Positions 26,751 through 34,956 are shown, counted from the first letter of the stretch. The stretch: 64,000 bases of DNA from Paenibacillus sp. BK033 (GCF_004345425.1 NZ_SLVP01000007.1:186001-250000), one strand, 5' to 3'. The notes: generated from the letters alone by a model not told the origin. Translations and numbers: made by a program.

Positions 26751-29689
26751 TATTCGAAACGAATCTCGTCTATCCAGACGGTACTATTGCCTCCATGCCA
26801 AAAGGTCATCACCAGCTGTCCGGGGCTGCTGCGGTCTACTCCGTTCGACGCCAAATTAATAGCGAGGTCCTTATAGCTTGTTGTAACGGTGTCACCGCTG
26901 AAATCCGCAAGCGACTTCGTCACTCCGCCAATCGTGAGCTGCATATGGTTTTGTTCGCCGCCGCTTGCGCCTTTGATGCGAATGACAAGCTTGGTGTAGC
27001 CTCCCACGTCTTGGTTAATATCCGTGCCTAACCACCCGTTGTTGTTATACTCCAGCTTCAAAGCCCCCGAATCAATAACACCCGCATTGTTGGCGAAGCT
27101 GTTTGCGCCTGCCCACTTGCCCAGATCATTGCTTCCCGGCCAGCTTGGCGAGTTGTCGAAGTTATCGATCAGCAAGGCCGTTGTTCCGCCGCTTGCGGCA
27201 TTGGTCGTTGCATTAACCGCCGCGCTGGCTGCCGAAAGATTGCCCGCCGCGTCCTTCGCTTTCACCGTATACGCGTATGCCGTGCCGGCATTTAAACCGC
27301 TGTCCGTAAAGCTTGCCGCGGTTGACGTTCCTGTCTGAGTCCCGTTTCTGTAGATGACATACTGCGACACGCCGACATTGTCCGTCGAAGCGTTCCAGGT
27401 TAAGCTGACGCTGCTTGCGGTTTTGCCCGAGACGCTCACATTGGTTGGCGCCGTTGGTGCCTGCGTATCTCCGCTGCCGCTGCCGCCGCTAATCTGAATT
27501 CGGTCAAGGTCTGGCGCCCAGCCCGTCGGGTTGGAGAATAGAATCGTATTGCTGCCTGCATTGAGCTGTACTTGCGTCTGAACGGCGCCAACGGTCGTCC
27601 AGCTTCCCGTGCTAGGCATGTTAAGCGTAACAGGCGATCCGCCGTTCACGCGAATCTGAGCCGAACGTGCCTCCCCGCTGAGGTAGGAAACGGTCATGGT
27701 GTACGTTCCCGCCGCTGACGCGCTTACTCCGTTAAATTGCAGCGTACCGTCATTATTGCCGACATATCCTACTTTCGAGCCTCCCGAACAGGTGCTGCAC
27801 GAGGAAATAACGGCCGCTCCGGTCCTTGTATTAGGCGCAGCCTCTGCTTCATAAGCCGTTGATGTTCCGCCTCCGCCTGAAGCGCTGGTGGTCGCGGTTA
27901 CGGAGCTGCTTGAACCGGATACGTTCCCCGCTCCATCCTTGGCCTTGACGGTGTAGACGTAATTCGTGCTTGCACTTAATCCGGTATCGGTAAAGGTTGT
28001 GCCTGCCGCGGAGCCTGCCAATACCCCTCCGCGATAAACGTCATAGCCGATTACGCCGACATTGTCGGTTGAAGCCGACCACGACAAGCTGACGCTGCTC
28101 GAGGTCGTACCGCTTACCGTCACATTCCCCGGAACGCTTGGCGCCTGAGTATCCGTGCTTCCGCCTCCGCTGTAGCCGCCATCGTAAGGGATTTGGGTCA
28201 GGCTGTACGAGAGCGTGTTATCCGGCTTCAGCTGATCGAAGGGCCCGATGTTCTGATCGGCGGGATCCATGCCGATTCCCACTTTGCCAAGCGGCGTTCT
28301 GCCGCCCGTATAATAGTTCGAATTCGCGAATCTGGCGCTAGGCTTATAACCGGCAGGATCCAGAATCGACAGCGCCAAGGTGTAAGTTCCAGCCGGCATA
28401 TTGGACGGAATGGTAAAGGCACCGGAAACCTGCTGCACGGCTGGCGCTTGATTGTATTGACGCGTGGCGGCGTTCCAATCGTCGCCCGGCATCCAATTCC
28501 GTATGTCAGTGCCATTGAAAATCCCCTTCCACGCAACCGTACGGTCGCTTCTCAGCAAGCTTGCTTCCACCGGCCAGTTATAATAGAACGGCGCCGATCC
28601 TTTGTTCACGACCGAGAAGGACACGTTCATGGACCCGCCGGGCTGCACGCTGCCTGAGTATGTAGCCTGGTTAATGACGAATCGATAGCCGAATTCCTTC
28701 TGCATTAGCGCAGCCCCTTGCGAGACGGCGGAATTGTTCGCATCGTACAGATCAATCCAGCCTAGACTGGTTGTATGCGTTTTTTTGATCCAATCGATTA
28801 CGTAGTTCCGATGGTTCGGATCGCTTAACGTATCATTCGGGGAATCTCCCGGCTGAATATTTTTTTGCCCCCAATCGTAAGCAACCTCCCCGCCGTTAAC
28901 CTGCGTTCTCCAGACATTTCTCGCAACAATGCCTTCGCCTCCCGACAGGTCATCGATTAAGGCAAAGGAGTCCCACAGGAATCCGAAGTTAAAATTCTGA
29001 AAGGTATCGGGATACCGCACCTGCACTTTCTTGTTCTGAAAAGCCTGCGCAGCCGCGTTTCCTAACGCCGTCTGGAAGGCGAGCGGAATCCGGTCGGTCC
29101 CGTCCGCCAGCTTATCCGGGTAAATATGATGCTCTCCCCAATTTCCCCATAGTCCCAGCTCGATGTAGGCCACTCTCGGATCGTTATCCCAAGCTTGGCC
29201 AAGCTTCTGGACGAAGGCGGTTAGACGGTTTTTCAAGGTATCCGTCGTCCATTGCGTAGCCACGTCTCCATGAGGAACGCCTTCCGGCCAATACTCTCCG
29301 GAGTTCGGGTAAACGATGATTACGCGGGGAATCACCTTTTTGTTCTGGCTTTCGATGCCGGCCCAGGCCGTATTGCTCCAATCCTTAATCTTCTGAACGG
29401 AATCGGACGCCGCGTTCTCCAAATCGGTGTATTTGATGTAGTGCTTAAACACAGTGCCGTACTCATGATTCGAAAAACTTGCGTCATTCAAAAAGCGGGT
29501 CGGCCGAAATCCCATTAAAGGGTTTTTGAAAGCCTCTTGCGTTTCCATCAAATTTACCGTGATCGCGCCAACGGCCGCTGACGCCTTTTCCGGAAAGGGC
29601 CATGCAAACGAACCTCCTGTCAATAACACAAACGACAACAAAATGGTAAACGCTTTCAAAACTGACCTTGAACTACCGCCATTCATCAA
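26750..29689 (-). CDS. Secreted DUF4874/DUF4832 protein with FN3 and carbohydrate-binding modules
   Basis: 979 residues. Order: signal peptide (~1-38, ASA cut), DUF4874/DUF4832 unit (~43-475), FN3 (~515-602), CBM6/35-like module (~612-735, starting YEAEAA), FN3 (~742-830), and a C-terminal beta-sandwich (~838-979) closely related to a module of the SLH giant (both share GDTVTTSYKD). WGEHH (Glu186) and GGE (Glu268) correspond to the motifs in the giant protein. No SLH or LPXTG anchor, so it should be released. Predicted role: extracellular glycan degradation, substrate unknown. Site GGGAGGGATG precedes ATG 29689. Confidence 0.85.
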   Translation of the reverse strand: MMNGGSSRSVLKAFTILLSFVLLTGGSFAWPFPEKASAAVGAITVNLMETQEAFKNPLMGFRPTRFLNDASFSNHEYGTVFKHYIKYTDLENAASDSVQKIKDWSNTAWAGIESQNKKVIPRVIIVYPNSGEYWPEGVPHGDVATQWTTDTLKNRLTAFVQKLGQAWDNDPRVAYIELGLWGNWGEHHIYPDKLADGTDRIPLAFQTALGNAAAQAFQNKKVQVRYPDTFQNFNFGFLWDSFALIDDLSGGEGIVARNVWRTQVNGGEVAYDWGQKNIQPGDSPNDTLSDPNHRNYVIDWIKKTHTTSLGWIDLYDANNSAVSQGAALMQKEFGYRFVINQATYSGSVQPGGSMNVSFSVVNKGSAPFYYNWPVEASLLRSDRTVAWKGIFNGTDIRNWMPGDDWNAATRQYNQAPAVQQVSGAFTIPSNMPAGTYTLALSILDPAGYKPSARFANSNYYTGGRTPLGKVGIGMDPADQNIGPFDQLKPDNTLSYSLTQIPYDGGYSGGGSTDTQAPSVPGNVTVSGTTSSSVSLSWSASTDNVGVIGYDVYRGGVLAGSAAGTTFTDTGLSASTNYVYTVKAKDGAGNVSGSSSSVTATTSASGGGGTSTAYEAEAAPNTRTGAAVISSCSTCSGGSKVGYVGNNDGTLQFNGVSASAAGTYTMTVSYLSGEARSAQIRVNGGSPVTLNMPSTGSWTTVGAVQTQVQLNAGSNTILFSNPTGWAPDLDRIQISGGSGSGDTQAPTAPTNVSVSGKTASSVSLTWNASTDNVGVSQYVIYRNGTQTGTSTAASFTDSGLNAGTAYAYTVKAKDAAGNLSAASAAVNATTNAASGGTTALLIDNFDNSPSWPGSNDLGKWAGANSFANNAGVIDSGALKLEYNNNGWLGTDINQDVGGYTKLVIRIKGASGGEQNHMQLTIGGVTKSLADFSGDTVTTSYKDLAINLASNGVDRSSPGQLVMTFWHGGNSTVWIDEIRFE

Positions 29690-29714
29690 TCATCCCTCCC
29701 ATAGTGATAAAATT

Positions 29715-29779
29715 TTACGCAAATTAGTTGCGCAACTATTTGCGCTCTTAGTATATTCTACCTGTGTTTACTTCGTCAA
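29715..29779 (-). promoter_or_regulatory. Promoter and operator cluster of the secreted DUF4832 gene
   Basis: -35 TTGACG (29774-29779), 18-base spacer, -10 TATACT (29750-29755). Just downstream lie TTTGCGC, the perfect palindrome TAGTTGCGCAACTA (29725-29738), and TTACGCAA (29715-29722). The outer pair CGCAAAT / ATTTGCG forms a wider inverted repeat around the centre. The central-CG palindrome is typical of LacI-family operators, and a LacI gene follows. Confidence 0.65.
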
Positions 29780-29783
29780 TCCA

Positions 29784-29832
29784 AAAACAAAAATAGCCGT
29801 CCTCAGATATGGTTTATCTGAAGAAGGCTATT
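29784..29832 (-). terminator. Terminator of the LacI gene
   Basis: On the minus strand GGAATAGCC and GGCTATT pair around an inner TCAGATA / TATCTGA stem, and the sequence continues TTTTTGTTTTT. It lies 14 bases after the lacI-type stop codon and upstream of the next gene's promoter. Confidence 0.8.
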
Positions 29833-29845
29833 CCTGTTCCGTTTG

Positions 29846-30874
29846 TTAAGCCTTGCTTACCGCTTTGGAGCAGGATTCCCGCTCGATGATCTCGGTCTTA
29901 AGACTAATGTACACTTCGGAAATATTCTTGTTCGTTATTAATTCGGTCAGTACTTTAACGATGATGGAGCTGATGTCATACCTGAACCTTCTTACGGTCG
30001 TTAATGGCGGAACCATAAACTCCGACAGCTTCAGGTCATCAAACCCAACCAAGGAAACATCCTTGGGAATACGAAGGTTCATTTCCGCCAAAGCCTTCAT
30101 GGCCCCGTAAGCAATAATGTCGTTAAACGCGAAAATCGCCGTGATGGCCGGCCGTTCCGACAGCAATTGCTTGACGGCTTCATAGCCGTGCGCGGGATCA
30201 AACGCGCCCATTGCTACATTGGCATCGGTCCATCGCAGCTCCAAATCGCGAAACGCGTCCTTGCAGCCGTCCAGCCGGTTCAAATTGACAAGATGATTTT
30301 GAGGCCCCGCGATCATCCCGATATGCCGATGGCCTAATCCGTGCAGATAACGGATTACTTCATAGGCGCCTTTTCGGTTATCGTAGTCGATATAGTTCTG
30401 ACCGGTCCGGTAGGTTCTCCCGTTCGTAAACACATACGGGATGCCGAGTCTATCCAATTCCTCAAACATCTTATCGCCGACAAACGGGTCAAACAGGATG
30501 GCAGCGTCGATTTTTTCCTCGCCCAGAAGCTTATAAGCCGGAGACGACAACAAATCGGTGTAATGCTTCGCGATATGAACCTGATGACCGTATGCTTCAA
30601 ACTCATCCTTTAAGTGATTCAAGTCGGCGGAGGTAGACGGATCATTATCGAAAAAGTCGCTATTGCCCGGTATGATAACAACGATCGTGTAGGATATTCC
30701 AACCTGGTTGGAGGGAGCGATCCCCGGTTTTAAATGCTCGTTCGCGATATCCAATACTTTTTTGCGAGTCTCCTCGCTGAAATTGCCTTGGTTGTTTATG
30801 ATTCTGGATACTGTGCTAATCGAGACGTTTGCTTTTTTTGCAATCTCTTTTAGTTTGATGCGAGCTCCCTCCAT
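29846..30874 (-). CDS. LacI-family transcriptional repressor
   Basis: 342 residues, the normal length. N-terminal helix-turn-helix: KLKEIAKKANVSISTVSRIINN, with the hinge at about 50-60; then a periplasmic-binding-protein-like sugar sensor domain ending with FRYDISSI and a short tail. The start at 30874 has a site (TAGGA) set close to the ATG, so the exact start is slightly uncertain. It has its own promoter and terminator. Likely targets are the operators at 29715-29746 and 23804-23811. Confidence 0.92.
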   Translation of the reverse strand: MEGARIKLKEIAKKANVSISTVSRIINNQGNFSEETRKKVLDIANEHLKPGIAPSNQVGISYTIVVIIPGNSDFFDNDPSTSADLNHLKDEFEAYGHQVHIAKHYTDLLSSPAYKLLGEEKIDAAILFDPFVGDKMFEELDRLGIPYVFTNGRTYRTGQNYIDYDNRKGAYEVIRYLHGLGHRHIGMIAGPQNHLVNLNRLDGCKDAFRDLELRWTDANVAMGAFDPAHGYEAVKQLLSERPAITAIFAFNDIIAYGAMKALAEMNLRIPKDVSLVGFDDLKLSEFMVPPLTTVRRFRYDISSIIVKVLTELITNKNISEVYISLKTEIIERESCSKAVSKA

Positions 30875-30905
30875 TTCCTAAGAAACTTTTTTGCATAACA
30901 AGAAA

Positions 30906-30935
30906 ATTATAGCGTTTGTTGTTGCATCCAGTCAA
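30906..30935 (-). promoter_or_regulatory. Promoter of the LacI gene
   Basis: -35 TTGACT (30930-30935), 18-base spacer, perfect -10 TATAAT (30906-30911) on the minus strand, ~32 bases before the start codon. Confidence 0.7.
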
Positions 30936-30983
30936 TCAACGGGACCCATCCATTTCTCGTTTCGCAGAATACTCGGGTACCGC

Positions 30984-31475
30984 TTATTTATCGAATATCG
31001 TTTTAATTTGCATAAGGTTCTCGGTTATCGCTCTAGCCTCTTCCGCAGTTGTAGCAGGCGAGCTGATCACAAGCTTGGATTTACCATCATAACTTTTTGA
31101 CGTAAGCAGCTTATATAAACCAGGATCAGTGATTTCAATAGAAATTCTAACCTGTTCATGATCGAAAAATACTGGACCTACGGATGTCCGTTCGCTGCCT
31201 TCATATGATATCAATAAGGCACCGTGCAATAGGATAACATGATCCAGCCTGATATTATCCCCAATTGTTAACGAACCTTGAAAGTTATGATCGTCCCGGT
31301 TATAGTTCCCCTCTAGAGTAAGCCTGGTTGTTTGATTAAAGTGATCACCGTATAAATAGGCAGGACTGTCCAGCTTGATCTCCTCATAAGGATCCTTCCA
31401 CCAAAATGTAAAGTATACTATGAAAAATAAAATGATTAATAGGGCAAGAACAAGCACGTTTCTTCGTTTTTTCAT
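30984..31475 (-). CDS. Membrane-anchored protein of unknown function
   Basis: 163 residues: a short basic N-terminus, one membrane helix (~7-24, VLALLIILFFIVYFTFWW), then ~135 residues of mostly beta-type extracytoplasmic sequence with no Cys. I do not recognise a family. It stands alone between the LacI gene and a TetR gene, on the same strand as both. The layout (KKRR, one helix, outside domain) recurs in other unknown proteins at 43187 and 43888. Confidence 0.65.
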   Translation of the reverse strand: MKKRRNVLVLALLIILFFIVYFTFWWKDPYEEIKLDSPAYLYGDHFNQTTRLTLEGNYNRDDHNFQGSLTIGDNIRLDHVILLHGALLISYEGSERTSVGPVFFDHEQVRISIEITDPGLYKLLTSKSYDGKSKLVISSPATTAEEARAITENLMQIKTIFDK

Positions 31476-31517
31476 AAGTGAGTACCCCTTATTAATTTAG
31501 CAACTTCGTATGCTCCT

Positions 31518-32063
31518 TTACAAATTCCTCTCAAACAATAATCCGAGTTGTTCAGCCAAGACATGATGAGGAATCGGCTTGTCATTGATAAACCACCACT
31601 CCACTACCCCTACGTATGCGGATGCTACAAACCTTATTATGACCTCCTCATTTAATCCCTGGTTCTTCCCCTCGGTGACGTCTACTTCTTGCTTAAATTG
31701 TTCGATAAGGAAATCAAGGAACCGTGTGCGAAAATAAGGGGCTCCTTTACTCGCCAGCATTAACGAAAAGAAAGTATAATTTTGTTCGAAATATTCGGTC
31801 CATAGCGGTGAGCCGCTTACATAGTCTAGATCTGCTCCTGTTATGCAAATTTCCCGGAGCTCATTGATATGCGACTCAACAAGCTTATCGAGTAAATCAT
31901 ATTTATCTAAGTAATGGAGGTAAATGGTCCCTCTGCTCACATTAGCCCTGTCGGATATGTCTCGAATCGTAATGTCGTCGAAATTCTTCTCAGACATCAA
32001 TTCTATAACCGCGTCCTTGATTGCCTCTTGCGTTTTGCCTATTCTTCGATCCGTTTTAGACAA
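31518..32063 (-). CDS. TetR/AcrR-family transcriptional regulator
   Basis: 181 residues. Helix-turn-helix at about residues 12-55: IKDAVIELMSEKNFDDITIRDISDRANVSRGTIYLHY. The C-terminal part is an all-helical ligand/dimer domain. It is divergent from the hydrolase gene at 32244 with 180 bases between starts, and the shared space holds GTTCAC/TGAAC repeats, so it likely represses that hydrolase and itself. Confidence 0.9.
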   Translation of the reverse strand: MSKTDRRIGKTQEAIKDAVIELMSEKNFDDITIRDISDRANVSRGTIYLHYLDKYDLLDKLVESHINELREICITGADLDYVSGSPLWTEYFEQNYTFFSLMLASKGAPYFRTRFLDFLIEQFKQEVDVTEGKNQGLNEEVIIRFVASAYVGVVEWWFINDKPIPHHVLAEQLGLLFERNL

Positions 32064-32090
32064 TGGGATTCACCAGCCTTCAAGAAATAA

Positions 32091-32213
32091 TGAACAATAT
32101 CGTAACCTGTGTTCACTAATTAACAAATTACGCTAATCTAACAATTGCGGGTCTTCTGCACCTGAATATAATTATATACATGTTCACAAATGAATCAATG
32201 TCTATTAATGAAC
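32091..32213. promoter_or_regulatory. Divergent promoter region with TGAAC/GTTCA repeats
   Basis: For the plus-strand hydrolase gene: -35 TTGCGG (32145-32150), 16-base spacer, -10 TATAAT (32167-32172). TGAAC at 32091 and 32209 and GTTCA at 32111 and 32182 form two inverted pairs, one overlapping the start region of the hydrolase transcript. They are candidates for the TetR operator, which is an inference from position. Confidence 0.45.
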
Positions 32214-32243
32214 TTATGTTAAGTTGAATTGGAGGAGTTACAC

Positions 32244-33185
32244 ATGCTAAATTATATGAAAATGAACGTTAACTTCGAGAGTGCGGGAGTAAAGATCGCC
32301 GGCCATCTATACCTACCAAAAGGAGAGGTTGACGGTCCGCGCCCTGCAATAGTAATCGGACACCCCGGCGCCGCTGTAAAGGAGCAGAGCGCTGGACTCT
32401 ATGCGAAACGCCTTGCCGAGCAAGGTTTTATCACACTTACCTTTGATGCGGCCTATCAGGGAGAAAGTGAAGGTGAGCCAAGGGGGCTCGAAGACCCCTA
32501 CCATCGAGTAGAGGACTTTAAAGCCGCTGTCTCGTTCCTCAGCATACGCAACGAAGTCGACTCGGAGCGCATTGGTGCTCTTGGCATCTGCGCCTCCGGA
32601 GGTTACGTTATTCCGGCCACGGTAACCGACCATCGTATTAAGGCGGTTGCTACTGTCAGCGCGGCCGACATCCATCTTCAATTCCGTAAAGGAAGCGACG
32701 GCAAGCAGGACCCTGCCATCTTCAAGAGCATGCTTGATGCTGCGGCGCAGGCTCGAACTTCGGAAGCCCGCGGAGAAGGAATCGGCGTGTTTCCGATCTT
32801 TCCTGAAACCGAAGATCAAGCCCGCGCAATTGGTGATCTGCATGCCTTCGAGGGATGGGAATACTATTGCACTGACCGCGCACAGCATCAACGTTCGGCT
32901 AAGCTCTTTACATGGAACAGTATAGACCGAATCGCCTATTTTGAGGCGTTCCGGTTCATTGAGCAGATTTCTCCTCGTCCGCTCCTGATGATCGCAGGAA
33001 CCCAAGCGGTCACGTCGTGGATGACGACCGAAGCCTTTGCGAAAGCAAATGAGCCAAAGGAACTGTACTGGTTAGATGGCGCCACCCATGTCGATACTTA
33101 CGACAAAGACGAGTACGTAACGCCTGCGGTTTCGAAGCTCTCTGCGTTTTTCCGTGGAAACTTGTCCCAGTCCGGCTTGATTTAA
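32244..33185 (+). CDS. Alpha/beta hydrolase (YcjY/dienelactone-hydrolase-like)
   Basis: 313 residues from ATG 32244, which has GGAGGAG 7 bases upstream. Features: IVIGHPGAAVKEQ (oxyanion strand), FDAAYQGESEGEPRGLEDP and the nucleophile elbow GICASGGY with Cys116 in the nucleophile position, as in some dienelactone-hydrolase-like families; Ser118 two residues later is an alternative. The His of the triad is probably in WLDGATHVDTYD near the C-terminus. Cytoplasmic; substrate unknown. Under likely control of the divergent TetR regulator. Confidence 0.88.
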   Translation: MLNYMKMNVNFESAGVKIAGHLYLPKGEVDGPRPAIVIGHPGAAVKEQSAGLYAKRLAEQGFITLTFDAAYQGESEGEPRGLEDPYHRVEDFKAAVSFLSIRNEVDSERIGALGICASGGYVIPATVTDHRIKAVATVSAADIHLQFRKGSDGKQDPAIFKSMLDAAAQARTSEARGEGIGVFPIFPETEDQARAIGDLHAFEGWEYYCTDRAQHQRSAKLFTWNSIDRIAYFEAFRFIEQISPRPLLMIAGTQAVTSWMTTEAFAKANEPKELYWLDGATHVDTYDKDEYVTPAVSKLSAFFRGNLSQSGLI

Positions 33186-33253
33186 GAATTCACCCGACGG
33201 TTGCCCTCTGTCAATTCAACAATTCGATAACCAACAAAAGCAAGGACAATAAA

Positions 33254-33296
33254 AAGGCAGTTGATCTTTCCGATCAACTGCCTTAACTACTTTTTT
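33254..33296. terminator. Bidirectional terminator
   Basis: Perfect 13-bp stem AAGGCAGTTGATC / GATCAACTGCCTT with a 5-base loop. A run of five A precedes it (terminator for the minus strand, two bases after the stop of the broken peptide gene) and ACTACTTTTTT follows (plus strand, hydrolase). Confidence 0.85.
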
Positions 33297-33372
33297 AAAC
33301 CTTTTATTATCCGAACTATCCCCCATACAAGGAACGTTAAAAAAGTGCCTACTACTAAAACTTGTAGTGCAT
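33287..33372 (-). pseudogene. Frameshifted gene for a 28-residue membrane peptide
   Basis: On the minus strand an ideal site GGAGGC lies 8 bases before ATG 33372, but that frame stops after five codons (ATGCACTACAAG...). One base more (ATGGCACTACAA) would give MALQVLVVGTFLTFLVWG continuing to a Lys-rich tail IVRIIKGLKK and a stop 2 bases before a terminator hairpin. The product would be one membrane helix with a basic end, like some small toxins or holin-type peptides. The loss of one G may be a real mutation or a sequencing error. Confidence 0.55.
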
Positions 33373-33526
33373 AGTAAATTGCCTCCGTTTGATCACCTAC
33401 CGCACTATCGTTCTTTCGTTAGCGTAATGCGGTAATTTATTCTAGAACAATTTTGACGGAGAAAACCAATTTAATGTTGCCACTTAGAATCAACATGAAA
33501 GCTACCCGGATGCACATACTCGTTAA

Positions 33527-33552
33527 AAAGGCCGCCATCATCGGCAGCCTTT
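33527..33552 (-). terminator. Terminator of the repeat protein gene
   Basis: On the minus strand AAAGGCTGCC pairs with GGCGGCCTTT (one mismatch, 6-base loop), followed by TTAACG after a TTTTT run. It begins 9 bases after the stop codon at 33562. Confidence 0.75.
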
Positions 33553-33561
33553 ATTCCTATC

Positions 33562-34956
33562 TTATTTCTTCTCTTCTATATCAAACTTTGTCTGTGTATG
33601 ATCAACAAAATCCTCAACCTCTTTCAGCACAGCTTGCTTTTTCTGATTTGCTTGATCTTGTGTAATATCGCCATTTGCTTGTATAGCAGCAATTTTGGCA
33701 GCAAAGTCGGACATTAATGTATCAATGAGCTTCTGTCGGGATACGCCATGGTCCTTAGCGATATCCGCAAATGATTTACCTGCTTGAACTTGTTCGGCGA
33801 AGGTTTCTTTTTCAATGCCTAACAGCTCGAAAGCCGCTTGCATATTATATTGACCAATTCCTTGCTCCTTCACTTCTTGCTCCTTGTTTAGAGGAGTCTT
33901 GAATATCCGCTCAGCTTCTAATGCTGCTTTTTTATGCACGTTCTCCTTCTCTTCATCCGTAAGACTCTTAGTGCTCTTAACCTGAATCTCATCACTGATT
34001 TCCCCTGCCAGCTCATCAATCAGCGGCTGAACCTCTTTACCTTGTTCTTGCGCAATATCAGCTAAAGACTTATCAGCCTCAAGTGCTTTCTGGAAAGCTT
34101 CTTTATCTAAACCAAGTTTGGATGCAGCGATTTGTTGAAAATCAATTCTAATCCCTTCAGCTCGAGTCTGCTTATCCTCATTCCCCTGTGCAGCTGCAGA
34201 ACTCTCCTTCTTAGCGAACAGCACCTGTGTATGGTCGACGAAATCTTCTACTTCTTTAAGCATTGCTTGCTTCTTCTTATCTGCCTGCTCCTGTGTAAGA
34301 TCTCCATTCGCCTTAAGATCATCCACTTTAGCGATCGCATCAGACACTAGAGCATCAATCAGCTGCTGGCGGGATATATTGTGGGCTTTGGCAATATCAA
34401 CGAATGATTGGCCTGAATGAACCTGCTCGGCAAAAGCAGCTTTGTCGATTCCGATTAATTCAAGCGCCGCCGCCAGATTCCAATCATTACCCTCTTGTTT
34501 AACATTTTCTTTATTAAGCGGTTCAGTGAAGATCCGTTCTGCCTCCATGGATGCCTTCTTCTGTACGTTCTCCTTCTCCTGATCAGTGAGTTTTGCTGCA
34601 TCAAGATTGGCCAGAATCGCAGCACTGATTTCCTTAGTCAGTTCATCAATCAGCGGTTGAAGCGCTTTGCCTTTTTCTTTTGCGATGTCTGCCAGTGACT
34701 TACCGGCTTTCTGAGCTTGCTCGAATGCTGCTTGATCCAGACCAAGCTTGGATTTAGCGATTTCCAGCACATCCAGGTTCAACTTATTGCCTTTGACTGT
34801 ATCTCCTTGCTTTCCAGCCGGCTTGGTTTGAGCATCTGCATAGCTTGCTTTCTCTTGTGATTTACTGTTCAGGCTGTTGTCTGCTGCATAAGCGGATACC
34901 GGTACTGCAACCGCGACCAATAGCGCTGCGCCTGCGAGCTTCCAATTTCTCTTCAT
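33562..34956 (-). CDS. Secreted protein with an internally duplicated helical repeat
   Basis: 464 residues from ATG 34956 (AGGTAGGGAT upstream; an ATG 24 codons earlier lacks a site). Signal peptide MKRNWKLAGAALLVAVAVPV then SAYA cut. The rest has an A-B-A'-B' order: A at ~60-145 and 271-355, B at ~158-248 and 369-459, period ~211 residues. All four contain a motif of the form G/DKSxxDIAxxxGxxxQxLIDxL. Similar KSLADIAKE...LID units occur in small secreted proteins of Firmicutes of unknown role. Charged, helical, no Cys. Directly downstream of the two-component genes, so possibly its target. Confidence 0.75.
   Translation of the reverse strand: MKRNWKLAGAALLVAVAVPVSAYAADNSLNSKSQEKASYADAQTKPAGKQGDTVKGNKLNLDVLEIAKSKLGLDQAAFEQAQKAGKSLADIAKEKGKALQPLIDELTKEISAAILANLDAAKLTDQEKENVQKKASMEAERIFTEPLNKENVKQEGNDWNLAAALELIGIDKAAFAEQVHSGQSFVDIAKAHNISRQQLIDALVSDAIAKVDDLKANGDLTQEQADKKKQAMLKEVEDFVDHTQVLFAKKESSAAAQGNEDKQTRAEGIRIDFQQIAASKLGLDKEAFQKALEADKSLADIAQEQGKEVQPLIDELAGEISDEIQVKSTKSLTDEEKENVHKKAALEAERIFKTPLNKEQEVKEQGIGQYNMQAAFELLGIEKETFAEQVQAGKSFADIAKDHGVSRQKLIDTLMSDFAAKIAAIQANGDITQDQANQKKQAVLKEVEDFVDHTQTKFDIEEKK

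Larger units (their letters stand above)
33186..33561. other. Gap with a hairpin, a broken small gene and a second hairpin
   Basis: This 376-base stretch holds the terminator at 33254-33284, a frameshifted peptide gene on the minus strand (33287-33372), a copy of CTATCGTTCTTTCG (33406-33419), and the terminator of the repeat protein gene (33527-33552). I see nothing else in it. Confidence 0.6.

Noticed and set aside
33453..33665. A plus-strand ORF (70 codons) near the repeat protein end
   Set aside because: It runs over the terminator hairpin and antisense to the repeat gene; a weak GGAG lies upstream but the product has no family features.
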